From the IMG/VR virus record IMGVR_UViG_3300044678_001288, positions 1 through 39,881 of that record: a DNA stretch of 39,881 nucleotides, one strand, 5' to 3'. Of this stretch, positions 1 through 7,783 are shown piece by piece. Position numbers and translations under genes: made by a program. The notes beneath the pieces were generated by a model, which saw nothing but the letters and a program-made list of their open reading frames with translations, ran no database searches and had not been told where the DNA came from. Every line of letters starts with the position of its first letter. Position 1 is the stretch's first letter. The DNA comes from a virus.

Positions 1-106
1 TGGTACTGGCATCAATTCGCCGCGGATTGCGCGGTATTCGCCATGGCGGTGGCGGCTAAGTTCTTCCATGACCGACCGGAGGCTGCAATCCTCCCGGCTA
101 TCGGCT
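1..106. repeat. Terminal direct repeat, left copy
   Basis: Bases 1-106 are identical to 39776-39881. An open reading frame continues in register across the join, so the molecule is circular or terminally redundant with a unit of 39,775 bp. The repeat lies wholly inside a coding sequence. It may be the overlap left by an assembler when it closes a circle, or a true short terminal repeat; the sequence alone cannot decide. Confidence 0.97.
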
Positions 107-180
107 ATCGCAACGGCAAACTGACCATCTTCAAGAAAGGCTCGATGCCGATCTACCGGGTGGCCTCCAAAATGATATGA
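1..180 (+). CDS. Hypothetical virion-region protein, 3' part (gene wraps from 39551)
   Basis: This is the C-terminal part of a gene that starts at 39551 and crosses the circular junction. Read in frame from base 1 it gives WYWHQFAADCAVFAMA and ends SKMI with TGA at 178-180. The joined protein is 134 residues. Its stop overlaps the ATG of the next gene at 177 (ATGA). It lies between fibre-like genes and the ejection proteins. Its size, place and aromatic-rich core resemble the small GNAT-like proteins upstream of internal virion proteins in T7-like phages (gp13 position), but I see no diagnostic motif, so the function stays unassigned. Confidence 0.9.
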   Translation, partial: WYWHQFAADCAVFAMAVAAKFFHDRPEAAILPAIGYRNGKLTIFKKGSMPIYRVASKMI

Positions 181-1028
181 CAGTCGAAGCACCTCCAGCA
201 CGCAACTACGCCCAGGAAACCCGGGAAACACTCCGAAACCAAATTGATTTGGCACCGGAGAAGTATGCCGCGGAGGCACAGTTCGCGCCCAAGTATCAGG
301 CGCTGACCATTGATATGCTCAAGCAGGCAACTCCTGAGTTGCTGCGTCTGTACGAAGAGCAGATTGCGCCAGCAATGGGGCGCACCGAGGCTGCCAGCCG
401 TGCATCTTCCCGGGCTGGCGACATTGCTGATATTGCCAAGCTCGGGCCTCAAGCCCGTGCTGCCATCCAAGGCTTTGCCCCGGAGCAGACCCGCATTGCC
501 GACATCCTTGCCCAGAACGCGACCTCCAATCTCCTTGCCGGCTCCCGGCTAACCCCGGAGCAGCAGCGCATGGCGCAGCAGCAGGCCCGCGTAGCCTCTT
601 CGGCCCGTGGCATGGCCCAGGGACCCAATGCCGCGCTGCAAGAAGCCCTGCGCTCCCAGATGATCGGTGCCGGCCTCCAACAGCAGCGCCAGCAGCAGGC
701 CATGGGCGCACTGCAGGCCGGCCAAGGCGTGTATGGAGACGTGTTCCAGCAGGTCTTGGGACGGCCTTCTCAAGCCTTTGCAGGATCTCAGGGATTCGTA
801 GGCCAGGCCTCGGGCTTCAACCCCGGACAGCTCTTCAACCCAGAGAGCGCCTACGCATCCAACATCTACGCAGGCAACCAGCAGGCCATTGGCGCTGCTC
901 GGGCTGCCGGTGCATCCGCTACATCCGGCTTGATCGGTGGCGGCCTCGGTGCTTTAGGAAGCATCGGTGGTGGATTGTTCAGTGGTGCTGGCTCTGCTGG
1001 CGGTTTCGGCAAACTCTTCGGAGGCTAA
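177..1028 (+). CDS. Probable internal virion (ejection) protein A
   Basis: A 283-residue protein rich in Ala, Gln and Gly. Residues 1-200 look helical, with Gln clusters such as QQQRQQQAMGALQAG. The last 40 residues or so are a glycine-rich hydrophobic tail (GLIGGGLGALGSIGGGLF) that could insert in a membrane. It is the first of three consecutive genes of rising size (283, 607, 1643 aa) after the tail genes, the same order as the internal virion genes 14-15-16 of T7-like phages. Such proteins leave the capsid with the DNA and build a channel across the envelope. The assignment rests on position and composition, not on a recognised domain. The start overlaps the upstream stop (ATGA) and has no clear Shine-Dalgarno. 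Confidence 0.8.
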   Translation: MTVEAPPARNYAQETRETLRNQIDLAPEKYAAEAQFAPKYQALTIDMLKQATPELLRLYEEQIAPAMGRTEAASRASSRAGDIADIAKLGPQARAAIQGFAPEQTRIADILAQNATSNLLAGSRLTPEQQRMAQQQARVASSARGMAQGPNAALQEALRSQMIGAGLQQQRQQQAMGALQAGQGVYGDVFQQVLGRPSQAFAGSQGFVGQASGFNPGQLFNPESAYASNIYAGNQQAIGAARAAGASATSGLIGGGLGALGSIGGGLFSGAGSAGGFGKLFGG

Positions 1029-1031
1029 TCT

Positions 1032-2855
1032 ATGGCGACTTACAGCTACTCAGCAGGCTACCAGGGCGGCGGACCTTCCGCAGTGCCTTCCGGCTACATC
1101 GAGGCCTACTCGCAGGCCGGGCGCAACATCGGCCAGGGCATCCAGCAGATCGGCAATGCCATCGGCGAGTCGCTGCAGCGCTATGGGCAGAACAAGGCTG
1201 AGAGTGAGTTTGTGCAGGCTAGATACGAGCAGTTGAGGCCGTATATTGATACCGTTGCTAGGACCGGCAATGTGATGGACGAGCGTAGTCCCGAGTCAAA
1301 ACTCTTGGCCGACGTTGGCAAGTTCTCGACGATGAGCCTTCCGCAAAAGAAGGCGGCGCTGATGAATGCCGAGTTCTTCTTGGATCGGGCCGACAAGCAG
1401 CGTGCGAGGGAGCTTTCCGACGAGGCGACTCGTCAGCAGTTACAGCTCGGTGCGTTGCAGTTGGGTAAGGCCCAGCGCGAGGCAGAGGGTGCCCCAATGT
1501 TGTCTGAGGCAATTGGTGCTGTTGCGGCTATGCAGCCGGGACAGGCTCCGACCATGCCTTTCGCCAATGTCACGCAGGAGATGATTGCGAGATACGGCGG
1601 CAGGCTTACTCCGGAACAGATGATCACGTTCAGGGCTGCGTTGCGTGATCAAGAAACCGAATCTCGACGTCGGTTGAATGAGCAGGCAATGGCGCAGGTT
1701 GCCCAGCTTCCGGCCACGCAGGAAGTCACGGTGCCCGCACCTCCGGCAATCATCAGCAGCAGCCTGAACATTCCCGCAGAGCAGCAGCCCTACACCCCGT
1801 TCTACCAGGTGCAGCAAGTGATGGGAGGCCAACAGCAACAGCCTGATGTTGCTGCTTTTGCGCAGGGCCTTGGACGACCAGTTACCAGGATTCCTCAACG
1901 GATTCCGATTACCGATCAACCTCTAACGGCTGCGCCGGCTCCAGTTCCTCAACCTCTAGTCAGCACACAGCGTGTTCCTTTGCGTGACAGGCAGGTTTTG
2001 CAACAGCAGCAAGCTGCTCGTCCTGTTGGCATTGCCCCCATCCCGCAGCGTGAGGTCCCGGCTTTCGAGTCGCAGCCCATTCAGCGCACGGTTACCGAGA
2101 CCCAGCCGGTCAACTACCAGGACCGCTTCAAACAGGCTGTCGACGTGTTCCAGCGTTTGGGTGCTCCGATCAACCCGGAGGCCATCAGGAGCGTGATGGA
2201 GGCCACCGGAACGTTTCAACCTACCACTGTCGAGCAGGTGCGTGACCTGGGATCTGTGGTTCGTTTCGGAGGCAAGGAGCAGTTCGTTCCAAGAAAGGAA
2301 ACGAACATTGACGATATGCTTAAGATCAAGGGACTCACCATCGACTTCCCTGAGTTTCAAGGTACTGCGCCTTCTGCTGAAGAAGCCAAACTTTTCCGCG
2401 AGCAGTATAAAACCGTGCTTGATTCGCGCCGTGATATTACACGGCTGTTTGAGATTGCCGGCATGGGCAAGGCCATGCAGCAAAGTCCAAAAATCAAGGC
2501 CGAAGCCGACCAGCTTGCTCGCAGCGTTCAGGGCGCACTGCGATTGGATATCTTAGGTGCTGGCACGGTCTCAGAACCGGATCGCAAGCTGCTGGAGAGC
2601 ATTGTCCGCAACCCGACCGATATTTTCAGCCTACCATCGTCGAACATGAAATCGCTGGAAGGCCTGCTGTCGCGTGCGACCAATGGTATCACAACCCGCG
2701 CACAGAGCCTCGGACTGCAGGCTTTAACTCCTCAAGCTGCACAATCACGCTCTTCGCTCGCTTCTGATCCCCGTGCTGCTTCAATTCGCGCTCGGATGAA
2801 CTCTGGCGCGATCACCCGCCAACAAGCCGCTCAAGAACTTAAATCTCTCCAATGA
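1032..2855 (+). CDS. Probable internal virion (ejection) protein B
   Basis: A 607-residue protein. The N-terminus is Gly/Ala/Ser-rich with a helical stretch (SQAGRNIGQGIQQIGNAIGES). Residues about 60-230 are helical, 230-370 form a Gln/Pro-rich linker, and the C-terminal 200 residues look helical (SPKIKAEADQLARSVQGALRL). It starts after a good Shine-Dalgarno (GGAGG at 1019-1023), one of few in this genome. The stop overlaps the next start (ATGA at 2852). Its position in the 283-607-1643 series suggests the middle ejectosome component, like T7 gp15. I recognise no catalytic domain, and the role is inferred from context. Confidence 0.8.
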   Translation: MATYSYSAGYQGGGPSAVPSGYIEAYSQAGRNIGQGIQQIGNAIGESLQRYGQNKAESEFVQARYEQLRPYIDTVARTGNVMDERSPESKLLADVGKFSTMSLPQKKAALMNAEFFLDRADKQRARELSDEATRQQLQLGALQLGKAQREAEGAPMLSEAIGAVAAMQPGQAPTMPFANVTQEMIARYGGRLTPEQMITFRAALRDQETESRRRLNEQAMAQVAQLPATQEVTVPAPPAIISSSLNIPAEQQPYTPFYQVQQVMGGQQQQPDVAAFAQGLGRPVTRIPQRIPITDQPLTAAPAPVPQPLVSTQRVPLRDRQVLQQQQAARPVGIAPIPQREVPAFESQPIQRTVTETQPVNYQDRFKQAVDVFQRLGAPINPEAIRSVMEATGTFQPTTVEQVRDLGSVVRFGGKEQFVPRKETNIDDMLKIKGLTIDFPEFQGTAPSAEEAKLFREQYKTVLDSRRDITRLFEIAGMGKAMQQSPKIKAEADQLARSVQGALRLDILGAGTVSEPDRKLLESIVRNPTDIFSLPSSNMKSLEGLLSRATNGITTRAQSLGLQALTPQAAQSRSSLASDPRAASIRARMNSGAITRQQAAQELKSLQ

Positions 2856-5800
2856 CCCTATCCCAAGCGGACATCGACTCGTTGCTCGGGCCTGAACCAG
2901 CAGACAGCGTCGAGAGCCTGCTGGATGCGCCATTGACCGGCGAGGATATCTCGCTGGCAATGCAGGACCCTGCCTTTACGCCAACGCAGGCAGACTACCT
3001 GAAGTACGAGGAGTACGCCAAGTCCAAGCAGACCGACTGGATCAACACCATCGCGCAGTCGGTGGATGCTGCCGCCGGCCTGATCGGTGGCGCGATCTCC
3101 GAGGGAGCCCAAGGTGCCGTAATCAACCCGCTCAACTACATTGAAGGCGCGGCACAAGGCACTCGGCAGCTCTACGGCCTGATCGCACAGTCTCAAGACC
3201 CGTCGTCGCCACTCTTCAAGTTCAAGGACCTTGTTGCAGGTAGTGGCACCGTGCAGTCACGGTACGAACAGTTCCTCGAGGCGCGAGACTTTGCCAATAG
3301 ATCCGCACGACTTGAAAGCGGTCAGGACTTTCTGGCAATCCAACCTGAGTTCACCAACCCGGAGTTTGTCCAGGGCGTGTCCATGATCCTTGATCCGACT
3401 CTGGCGTTGCCAGGCATCGGCGAGGTACTCGGTGCCGGCAAGTTAGCCACCCGTGCAGTCGGTAAAGGCGCTCAGCTAACCGGGCGTGCTGTTGCTGGCG
3501 TTGCAAGGCCCCTAGAGCGTGTTGCAGGCGCTGCCGAGCGCATGACAGCGGAAGCCATTGGAATGACGCCAGAAGCGCTTCGAACCGCTGCTTCAACAGC
3601 CGGTGTTGCCGGAGCCTTGGGCATTGCCCCGGAGCTGGCCACCGCGGCTGCCATTCCTGCCGGTATCCGTACCGCACGCGAGGTCGGAGAGGCCATTACG
3701 GCTGCTGGCGAGAACCTGATGACCCAGCCTTCGCGCATCGGCCCTCTGGAAGCCATCGGTGCTGCCCCGGGTGCCAACCTTCGCCAGCGTATGCTGGGTG
3801 TGATCGGGCAGTACGGTGGTGATGCCGCGGTGGACGCTGCTCTGCGAGGCACTGCTGGCGGACTAGAGGGTGCCGTGTTGGGAACCGGCCTCGGCTACCT
3901 TTCCGGTGGCGAGGAAGGCGCTGCTGCTGGACTCGGATCTGGTGCTGCTCAAGGTGCTCTTGGTGCCCTCGGTGCGCGTGGATTTCAGAAGCTCACCGGC
4001 AAGGCTGCCGCGGAAGCCCGTGCTGGCGACCTCGGGCGCTTCATCGACGCCCAGCAGGATCCGACGACCAAGGCGCTGTTTGAGCGTGTCAGAGACCAAC
4101 ACGGCGTCGATACCGCATCGGCGCTGATGGATGTTGAAGGACTGGTCAAAGGCCGGTTCGGCGATGTTGACGTAAAGTACCTTTCAGACACTGACTTTGT
4201 TGATCAGTACAAGGGCCGTGCCCGTGGTGTTCAGGTTGAGATTGGAGACCGACCGACCATCGTCATCAATGCCGACATCCTCGGCAAAGGCAAAGGCGAC
4301 AGCCCCCTCTACACGCTGGGCCATGAGCTGTTCCATGCTCTCGAAAAGAGCGAGCAGCTCGCAGGCGGTGCAACTGAGATCAAGAACGCTCTTGTCGGAC
4401 GCTGGATTCAGGAAGGCGACGTCATCCGTAAGCTGGCCGATGGCGCTTTCAATGACGCTGAGATTGAGGCTCGGTTCAACGAGTACCGAGACAAGCTGTC
4501 CGCAGGCAGTCCGCAGCGTGCAGCAGAACTTGCTCAGTTCGACACGATCAACAAGAAGGCCGACTACATTGCCTCGGAGCTGGCCGCTGAACACTTTGCA
4601 GCACTGATTGCTGGTCAGAAGCCGGACGCAATGCTGAAAGGCTTCTCAGGCCTCACCAGACAGCTTCTGGATGCCGCACTGACGCAGAACGCCAGCAAGG
4701 CAATTGCAAACGCTGCTGCGTCGATTGAGCGCACGTTTGGCGTGAAGCCGACTGACTCAGTCCTGTTTCCGGACCTGAAGCAGGCATCGCCTCAAGTTAA
4801 CGCCATGCTGCGCGACTTGGTGCGTGCCCGTCGCAAGCTGGACGAGAAGATCATGCTCGATGACAGCCGCGGTGGCCGCGTGCTGAAGCCGGAAGACGTT
4901 TCAAACCCGTTGGCGGCTAAGGAGCTGGTTGACCTCGGATTGGCCGAGCAGATGCCCGATGGCAGCATCAGGAACCTTTCCAGCGAAGAGATCCGAGCAC
5001 GCGACGACAAGGATCTGACCTCGTTGCGATCCATCACCGAGAAGATCCCTGGAGCCAGACTTGTCGACGGTGAAATCACTGGTCGATTCAGCCCCGAGCA
5101 GCTCAGTGCCATCGAGCAATCGCAGACGATCAGCTCCCGGATGAAGGACAAGATCCGGGCCGTCAATCTGGCAATGGAGAATGGAAACAGCCTGTTCGTC
5201 ACCTACTTCGCCGCACTTCGCCGAGTGAGGAATAGGCTCACTGGTAAGGATTCGCCCAAATACAGCAGCGGAATCAAAGTTAGCGAACGAGAGTTCTCTC
5301 CGTACAGTTTCTGGATCACAAAGGCTGACAATCCGGTGGTCAGGGCCATCGACATCACCAAGGTCCGAAACGAACTCAGCAAGTTGCTGAAGAAGGATGG
5401 CAGCATTGGAGGCCTGTGGAGCAACACCGATGGGTTTATGACCGATCTGGCGAGGTACTTTACCAACCTCGACCAAAAAGAAGGTGCCCGTCGTTCCGCT
5501 GAGATATTCGGAGTCGAGAAGGCAAAGTTCCTTGGCGACTTTGTTGGTGCTGGCGAAAAGACTGGAAGCAAGTTCGTTCGCAGCTTCCGGCTGGATCGCG
5601 TTGGCTCGATGTCTCCAATGGACTTCAAAGCGAAGTTCTCCGAGGAAGCCTACCAGCTCTCAAAGAATCGCTGGATGCCCGCCGAGACCATCGGCGACAA
5701 GTCGATCATCAACTCCGATGAGGGCTACCGCATTATCAGCGGTGCCAAGCACAAGCTCTACGGTCCCGATGGAAAGCTCATCGGAATCTACGACACACAA

Positions 5801-7783
5801 ACCCAAGCAGAAAGGAAAGCAGATGCCACTCAAGCAAGGCTACAGCCAGAAGTCGATCAGCAGCAACGTGTCCCGGGAGATGAAGGCCGGCAAACCGCAG
5901 AAGCAGGCCGTGGCAATCGCGCTCTCGGTGGCGCGGAAGGCGGCCAAGAAGGCCGGCAAGCCGACCGGACGGTTCGACAAGCGGGGGATGTAAGGTTCAT
6001 GCCGGACGGCACAAGTGATGGGCTTGCCGTTCTGGATGATGTGCTGAAGCTAGAGCTTCCGCGTAGACCCAAGGTCATCGACATTGCCAACGCATTCCAG
6101 AATATGTTCGGGAAGGCGATTGAGTACCGCAAATCGAACCCGCAAGACAACGCTCGGTTGGTCAACCTGTTGGTTCAAGAGATCGACCGTGCCGTCAAGC
6201 TGCACCCCGAGGCCAAGGGTTGGTACGACGAGAACGTCAAGCTGACCATGGACGTGATGCGGGATCTGGACCCGGATCTGGCCAAGCCCGAGAACGACTT
6301 CATCTTCAAGGCCATCCTGGCGGCTACGTCGGATGGCAACAAGGTAGGCCCACAGTTTCAACAGACTTGGAAGGAGTACAGCAACTGGAAGAACACCGGG
6401 GAGATCTCTGGTGAGTTCGTGTCCGGTGATCGCATTGAGAACATCCAGACCAACCTGGAAATGCTCAACGAGTTCATCAAGGACATCGGCTGGGAGAAGA
6501 CCAAGGACTTCATGGTGCAGAAAGGCACCGTCAAGGATTTGCGCCAGGCCTTGGTCGACGTCTTCGGTTGGACCAAAAAGCAGGCCAACTCAATCGGATC
6601 TTCTGAGCGTGTCGACGAGGTGGTTCCGTTTGCGGTAGTGCTCGGTCCCAAGCTGGGTTCGTTCTTCAACAACCTGTACGGCGACTTCTCATCGGTGACC
6701 ATGGACCGCTGGTTCATGCGCACACTGGGACGCCTGACGGGCACCCAGGTGGCACCGCTCTCAAAGGCTAAGCTGCGCGAGATGCGCAACAACCTGCGCG
6801 ATGCAGTCGCCAGGCTGACCCCGTCTGAGTTTGGGATGCTTGGAGTCAAGCGTGGCGATCTTAAGGGCACGTCCATCGACGGTGCTGCCACAACCATCTC
6901 CGGCAGGTTCTCCAAGAAAGCCCTGCGTGAGACGGCTAAAAAATCCTCTGAGGCCGGTCAATCTGCGCTCGAGGAAACAAGAAAGTTTGCAAACGCTCTA
7001 AAAAAGGGCTTGAATCCCCTGGTCGAGGCTCCGGTCGATGGCACCCATCGGCGCTGGATTCGTGAGCGTATCGCAGAGGTTCAGTCGGAACTGCGTTCCC
7101 GCGGCATTGAGCTGGAGAACGCGGACCTGCAGGCCGTGCTGTGGTATCTCGAAAAAGAACTCTATGAAAAACTCAACTACCGCAGCAAATCAGGAGAGTC
7201 AGACTATGCTTCCGCAGCCTCCTCCCTCTATCAGTCAGTGGCTGGACGACCGTCTGACGTCTATGCAGGAGGAACAGGACGAGTACGCGCAATCGGGAGC
7301 ACTGGAGGCAGCGAAGGAATGGGCGCAGGCCAAGCGAGCCAAGCGGCTGGGCCTGAAGTAGGCGCTCAGCGCTTCATGCCTGCCGGTGACATGGCTACTG
7401 GACGCGGCGTCAAGGACCACCGCGAGGCCATGGACCTGTTTGAAAAGGGCTACAGGCTCTATGGTGCGCTCTACGACGGCATGGAGGATCCCATCCGGCT
7501 GAAGAAGGCTTCCGAGATTGAGCGGTTCGATCCTGAGAACCTGTGGGCGGTGCCATCCAAGAAGATCGCCGCGGCAATCAGCGTGCGGAATATGCCGGCT
7601 GATTTGATGCCCTCCCCCGACTCCGCCATGCCCGGTGCCTACTCGTTCCCGGGCGGCTACCGAGCCATCCCAGGCAAGGCCAAGGGCTCCCTCCGCCTCT
7701 ACGGCCCTGCCGGCAGCCTGATCGGCATCGCGGCCAGCCTTGACGAGGCGCAACGCATCATCCGAAAGAAGTCCAAGCAATGA
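2852..7783 (+). CDS. Giant ejection/polyvalent protein with HExxH metallopeptidase-like motif
   Basis: A 1643-residue protein and the largest gene here. The N-terminal 350 residues are Ala/Gly-rich helices with possible membrane segments. Residues 487-500 read TLGHELFHALE: a zinc-peptidase HExxH (H491, E492, H495), with E576 or E580 in a helix as a possible third ligand. A sequence near 970-1000 (GYRIISG..KLYGPDGKLIG) recurs at the extreme C-terminus (GYRAIPG..RLYGPAGSLIG), showing a duplicated module. Residues 991-1047 and 1452-1503 are low-complexity Arg/Gly/Gln or Gly/Ser/Ala linkers, each overlapping a small ORF in the +1 frame and each followed by RFMP (F1049, F1508). By position it is the largest ejection protein. 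The peptidase could open a path in the envelope or process virion proteins; no activity is shown. Confidence 0.85.
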   Translation: MTLSQADIDSLLGPEPADSVESLLDAPLTGEDISLAMQDPAFTPTQADYLKYEEYAKSKQTDWINTIAQSVDAAAGLIGGAISEGAQGAVINPLNYIEGAAQGTRQLYGLIAQSQDPSSPLFKFKDLVAGSGTVQSRYEQFLEARDFANRSARLESGQDFLAIQPEFTNPEFVQGVSMILDPTLALPGIGEVLGAGKLATRAVGKGAQLTGRAVAGVARPLERVAGAAERMTAEAIGMTPEALRTAASTAGVAGALGIAPELATAAAIPAGIRTAREVGEAITAAGENLMTQPSRIGPLEAIGAAPGANLRQRMLGVIGQYGGDAAVDAALRGTAGGLEGAVLGTGLGYLSGGEEGAAAGLGSGAAQGALGALGARGFQKLTGKAAAEARAGDLGRFIDAQQDPTTKALFERVRDQHGVDTASALMDVEGLVKGRFGDVDVKYLSDTDFVDQYKGRARGVQVEIGDRPTIVINADILGKGKGDSPLYTLGHELFHALEKSEQLAGGATEIKNALVGRWIQEGDVIRKLADGAFNDAEIEARFNEYRDKLSAGSPQRAAELAQFDTINKKADYIASELAAEHFAALIAGQKPDAMLKGFSGLTRQLLDAALTQNASKAIANAAASIERTFGVKPTDSVLFPDLKQASPQVNAMLRDLVRARRKLDEKIMLDDSRGGRVLKPEDVSNPLAAKELVDLGLAEQMPDGSIRNLSSEEIRARDDKDLTSLRSITEKIPGARLVDGEITGRFSPEQLSAIEQSQTISSRMKDKIRAVNLAMENGNSLFVTYFAALRRVRNRLTGKDSPKYSSGIKVSEREFSPYSFWITKADNPVVRAIDITKVRNELSKLLKKDGSIGGLWSNTDGFMTDLARYFTNLDQKEGARRSAEIFGVEKAKFLGDFVGAGEKTGSKFVRSFRLDRVGSMSPMDFKAKFSEEAYQLSKNRWMPAETIGDKSIINSDEGYRIISGAKHKLYGPDGKLIGIYDTQTQAERKADATQARLQPEVDQQQRVPGDEGRQTAEAGRGNRALGGAEGGQEGRQADRTVRQAGDVRFMPDGTSDGLAVLDDVLKLELPRRPKVIDIANAFQNMFGKAIEYRKSNPQDNARLVNLLVQEIDRAVKLHPEAKGWYDENVKLTMDVMRDLDPDLAKPENDFIFKAILAATSDGNKVGPQFQQTWKEYSNWKNTGEISGEFVSGDRIENIQTNLEMLNEFIKDIGWEKTKDFMVQKGTVKDLRQALVDVFGWTKKQANSIGSSERVDEVVPFAVVLGPKLGSFFNNLYGDFSSVTMDRWFMRTLGRLTGTQVAPLSKAKLREMRNNLRDAVARLTPSEFGMLGVKRGDLKGTSIDGAATTISGRFSKKALRETAKKSSEAGQSALEETRKFANALKKGLNPLVEAPVDGTHRRWIRERIAEVQSELRSRGIELENADLQAVLWYLEKELYEKLNYRSKSGESDYASAASSLYQSVAGRPSDVYAGGTGRVRAIGSTGGSEGMGAGQASQAAGPEVGAQRFMPAGDMATGRGVKDHREAMDLFEKGYRLYGALYDGMEDPIRLKKASEIERFDPENLWAVPSKKIAAAISVRNMPADLMPSPDSAMPGAYSFPGGYRAIPGKAKGSLRLYGPAGSLIGIAASLDEAQRIIRKKSKQ
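5823..5993 (+). CDS. Nested small basic protein in +1 frame of the 1643-aa gene
   Basis: A 56-residue ORF lying wholly inside the giant gene. It starts MPLKQGYSQKSISSNV and contains EMKAGKPQKQAVAIAL followed by a Lys/Arg/Ala-rich tail. This pattern (SQK..S.N....M..GKPQKQAVAIAL..AR) is, from memory, that of a widespread family of small phage and bacterial proteins, so it is probably a real gene of unknown function. AAAGGA lies 6 bases upstream of the ATG. In the host frame the same DNA encodes a featureless Arg/Gly/Gln linker, as expected if that frame is unconstrained. An open frame extends upstream to 5484, but only the part from 5823 looks protein-like. Confidence 0.75.
   Translation: MPLKQGYSQKSISSNVSREMKAGKPQKQAVAIALSVARKAAKKAGKPTGRFDKRGM
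7206..7361 (+). CDS. Second nested small protein in +1 frame of the 1643-aa gene
   Basis: A 51-residue ORF starting MLPQPPPSISQWLDDRL and ending KRAKRLGLK. It has a Pro-rich start followed by an amphipathic, charged helix (EEQDEYAQSGALEAAKEWAQ). AGGAGAG stands 7 bases before the ATG, a better ribosome site than most genes here have. In the host frame the DNA encodes a Ser/Gly/Ala-rich linker. It shares frame and context with the nested gene at 5823, and both end a few codons before an RFMP motif of the host protein. I do not recognise the family. Confidence 0.6.
   Translation: MLPQPPPSISQWLDDRLTSMQEEQDEYAQSGALEAAKEWAQAKRAKRLGLK

Noticed and set aside
5484-5822. Upstream extension of the first nested ORF
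   Set aside because: The frame is open, but its translation is Ser/Arg/Pro-rich with no protein-like pattern. The conserved family begins at MPLKQG, codon 5823.
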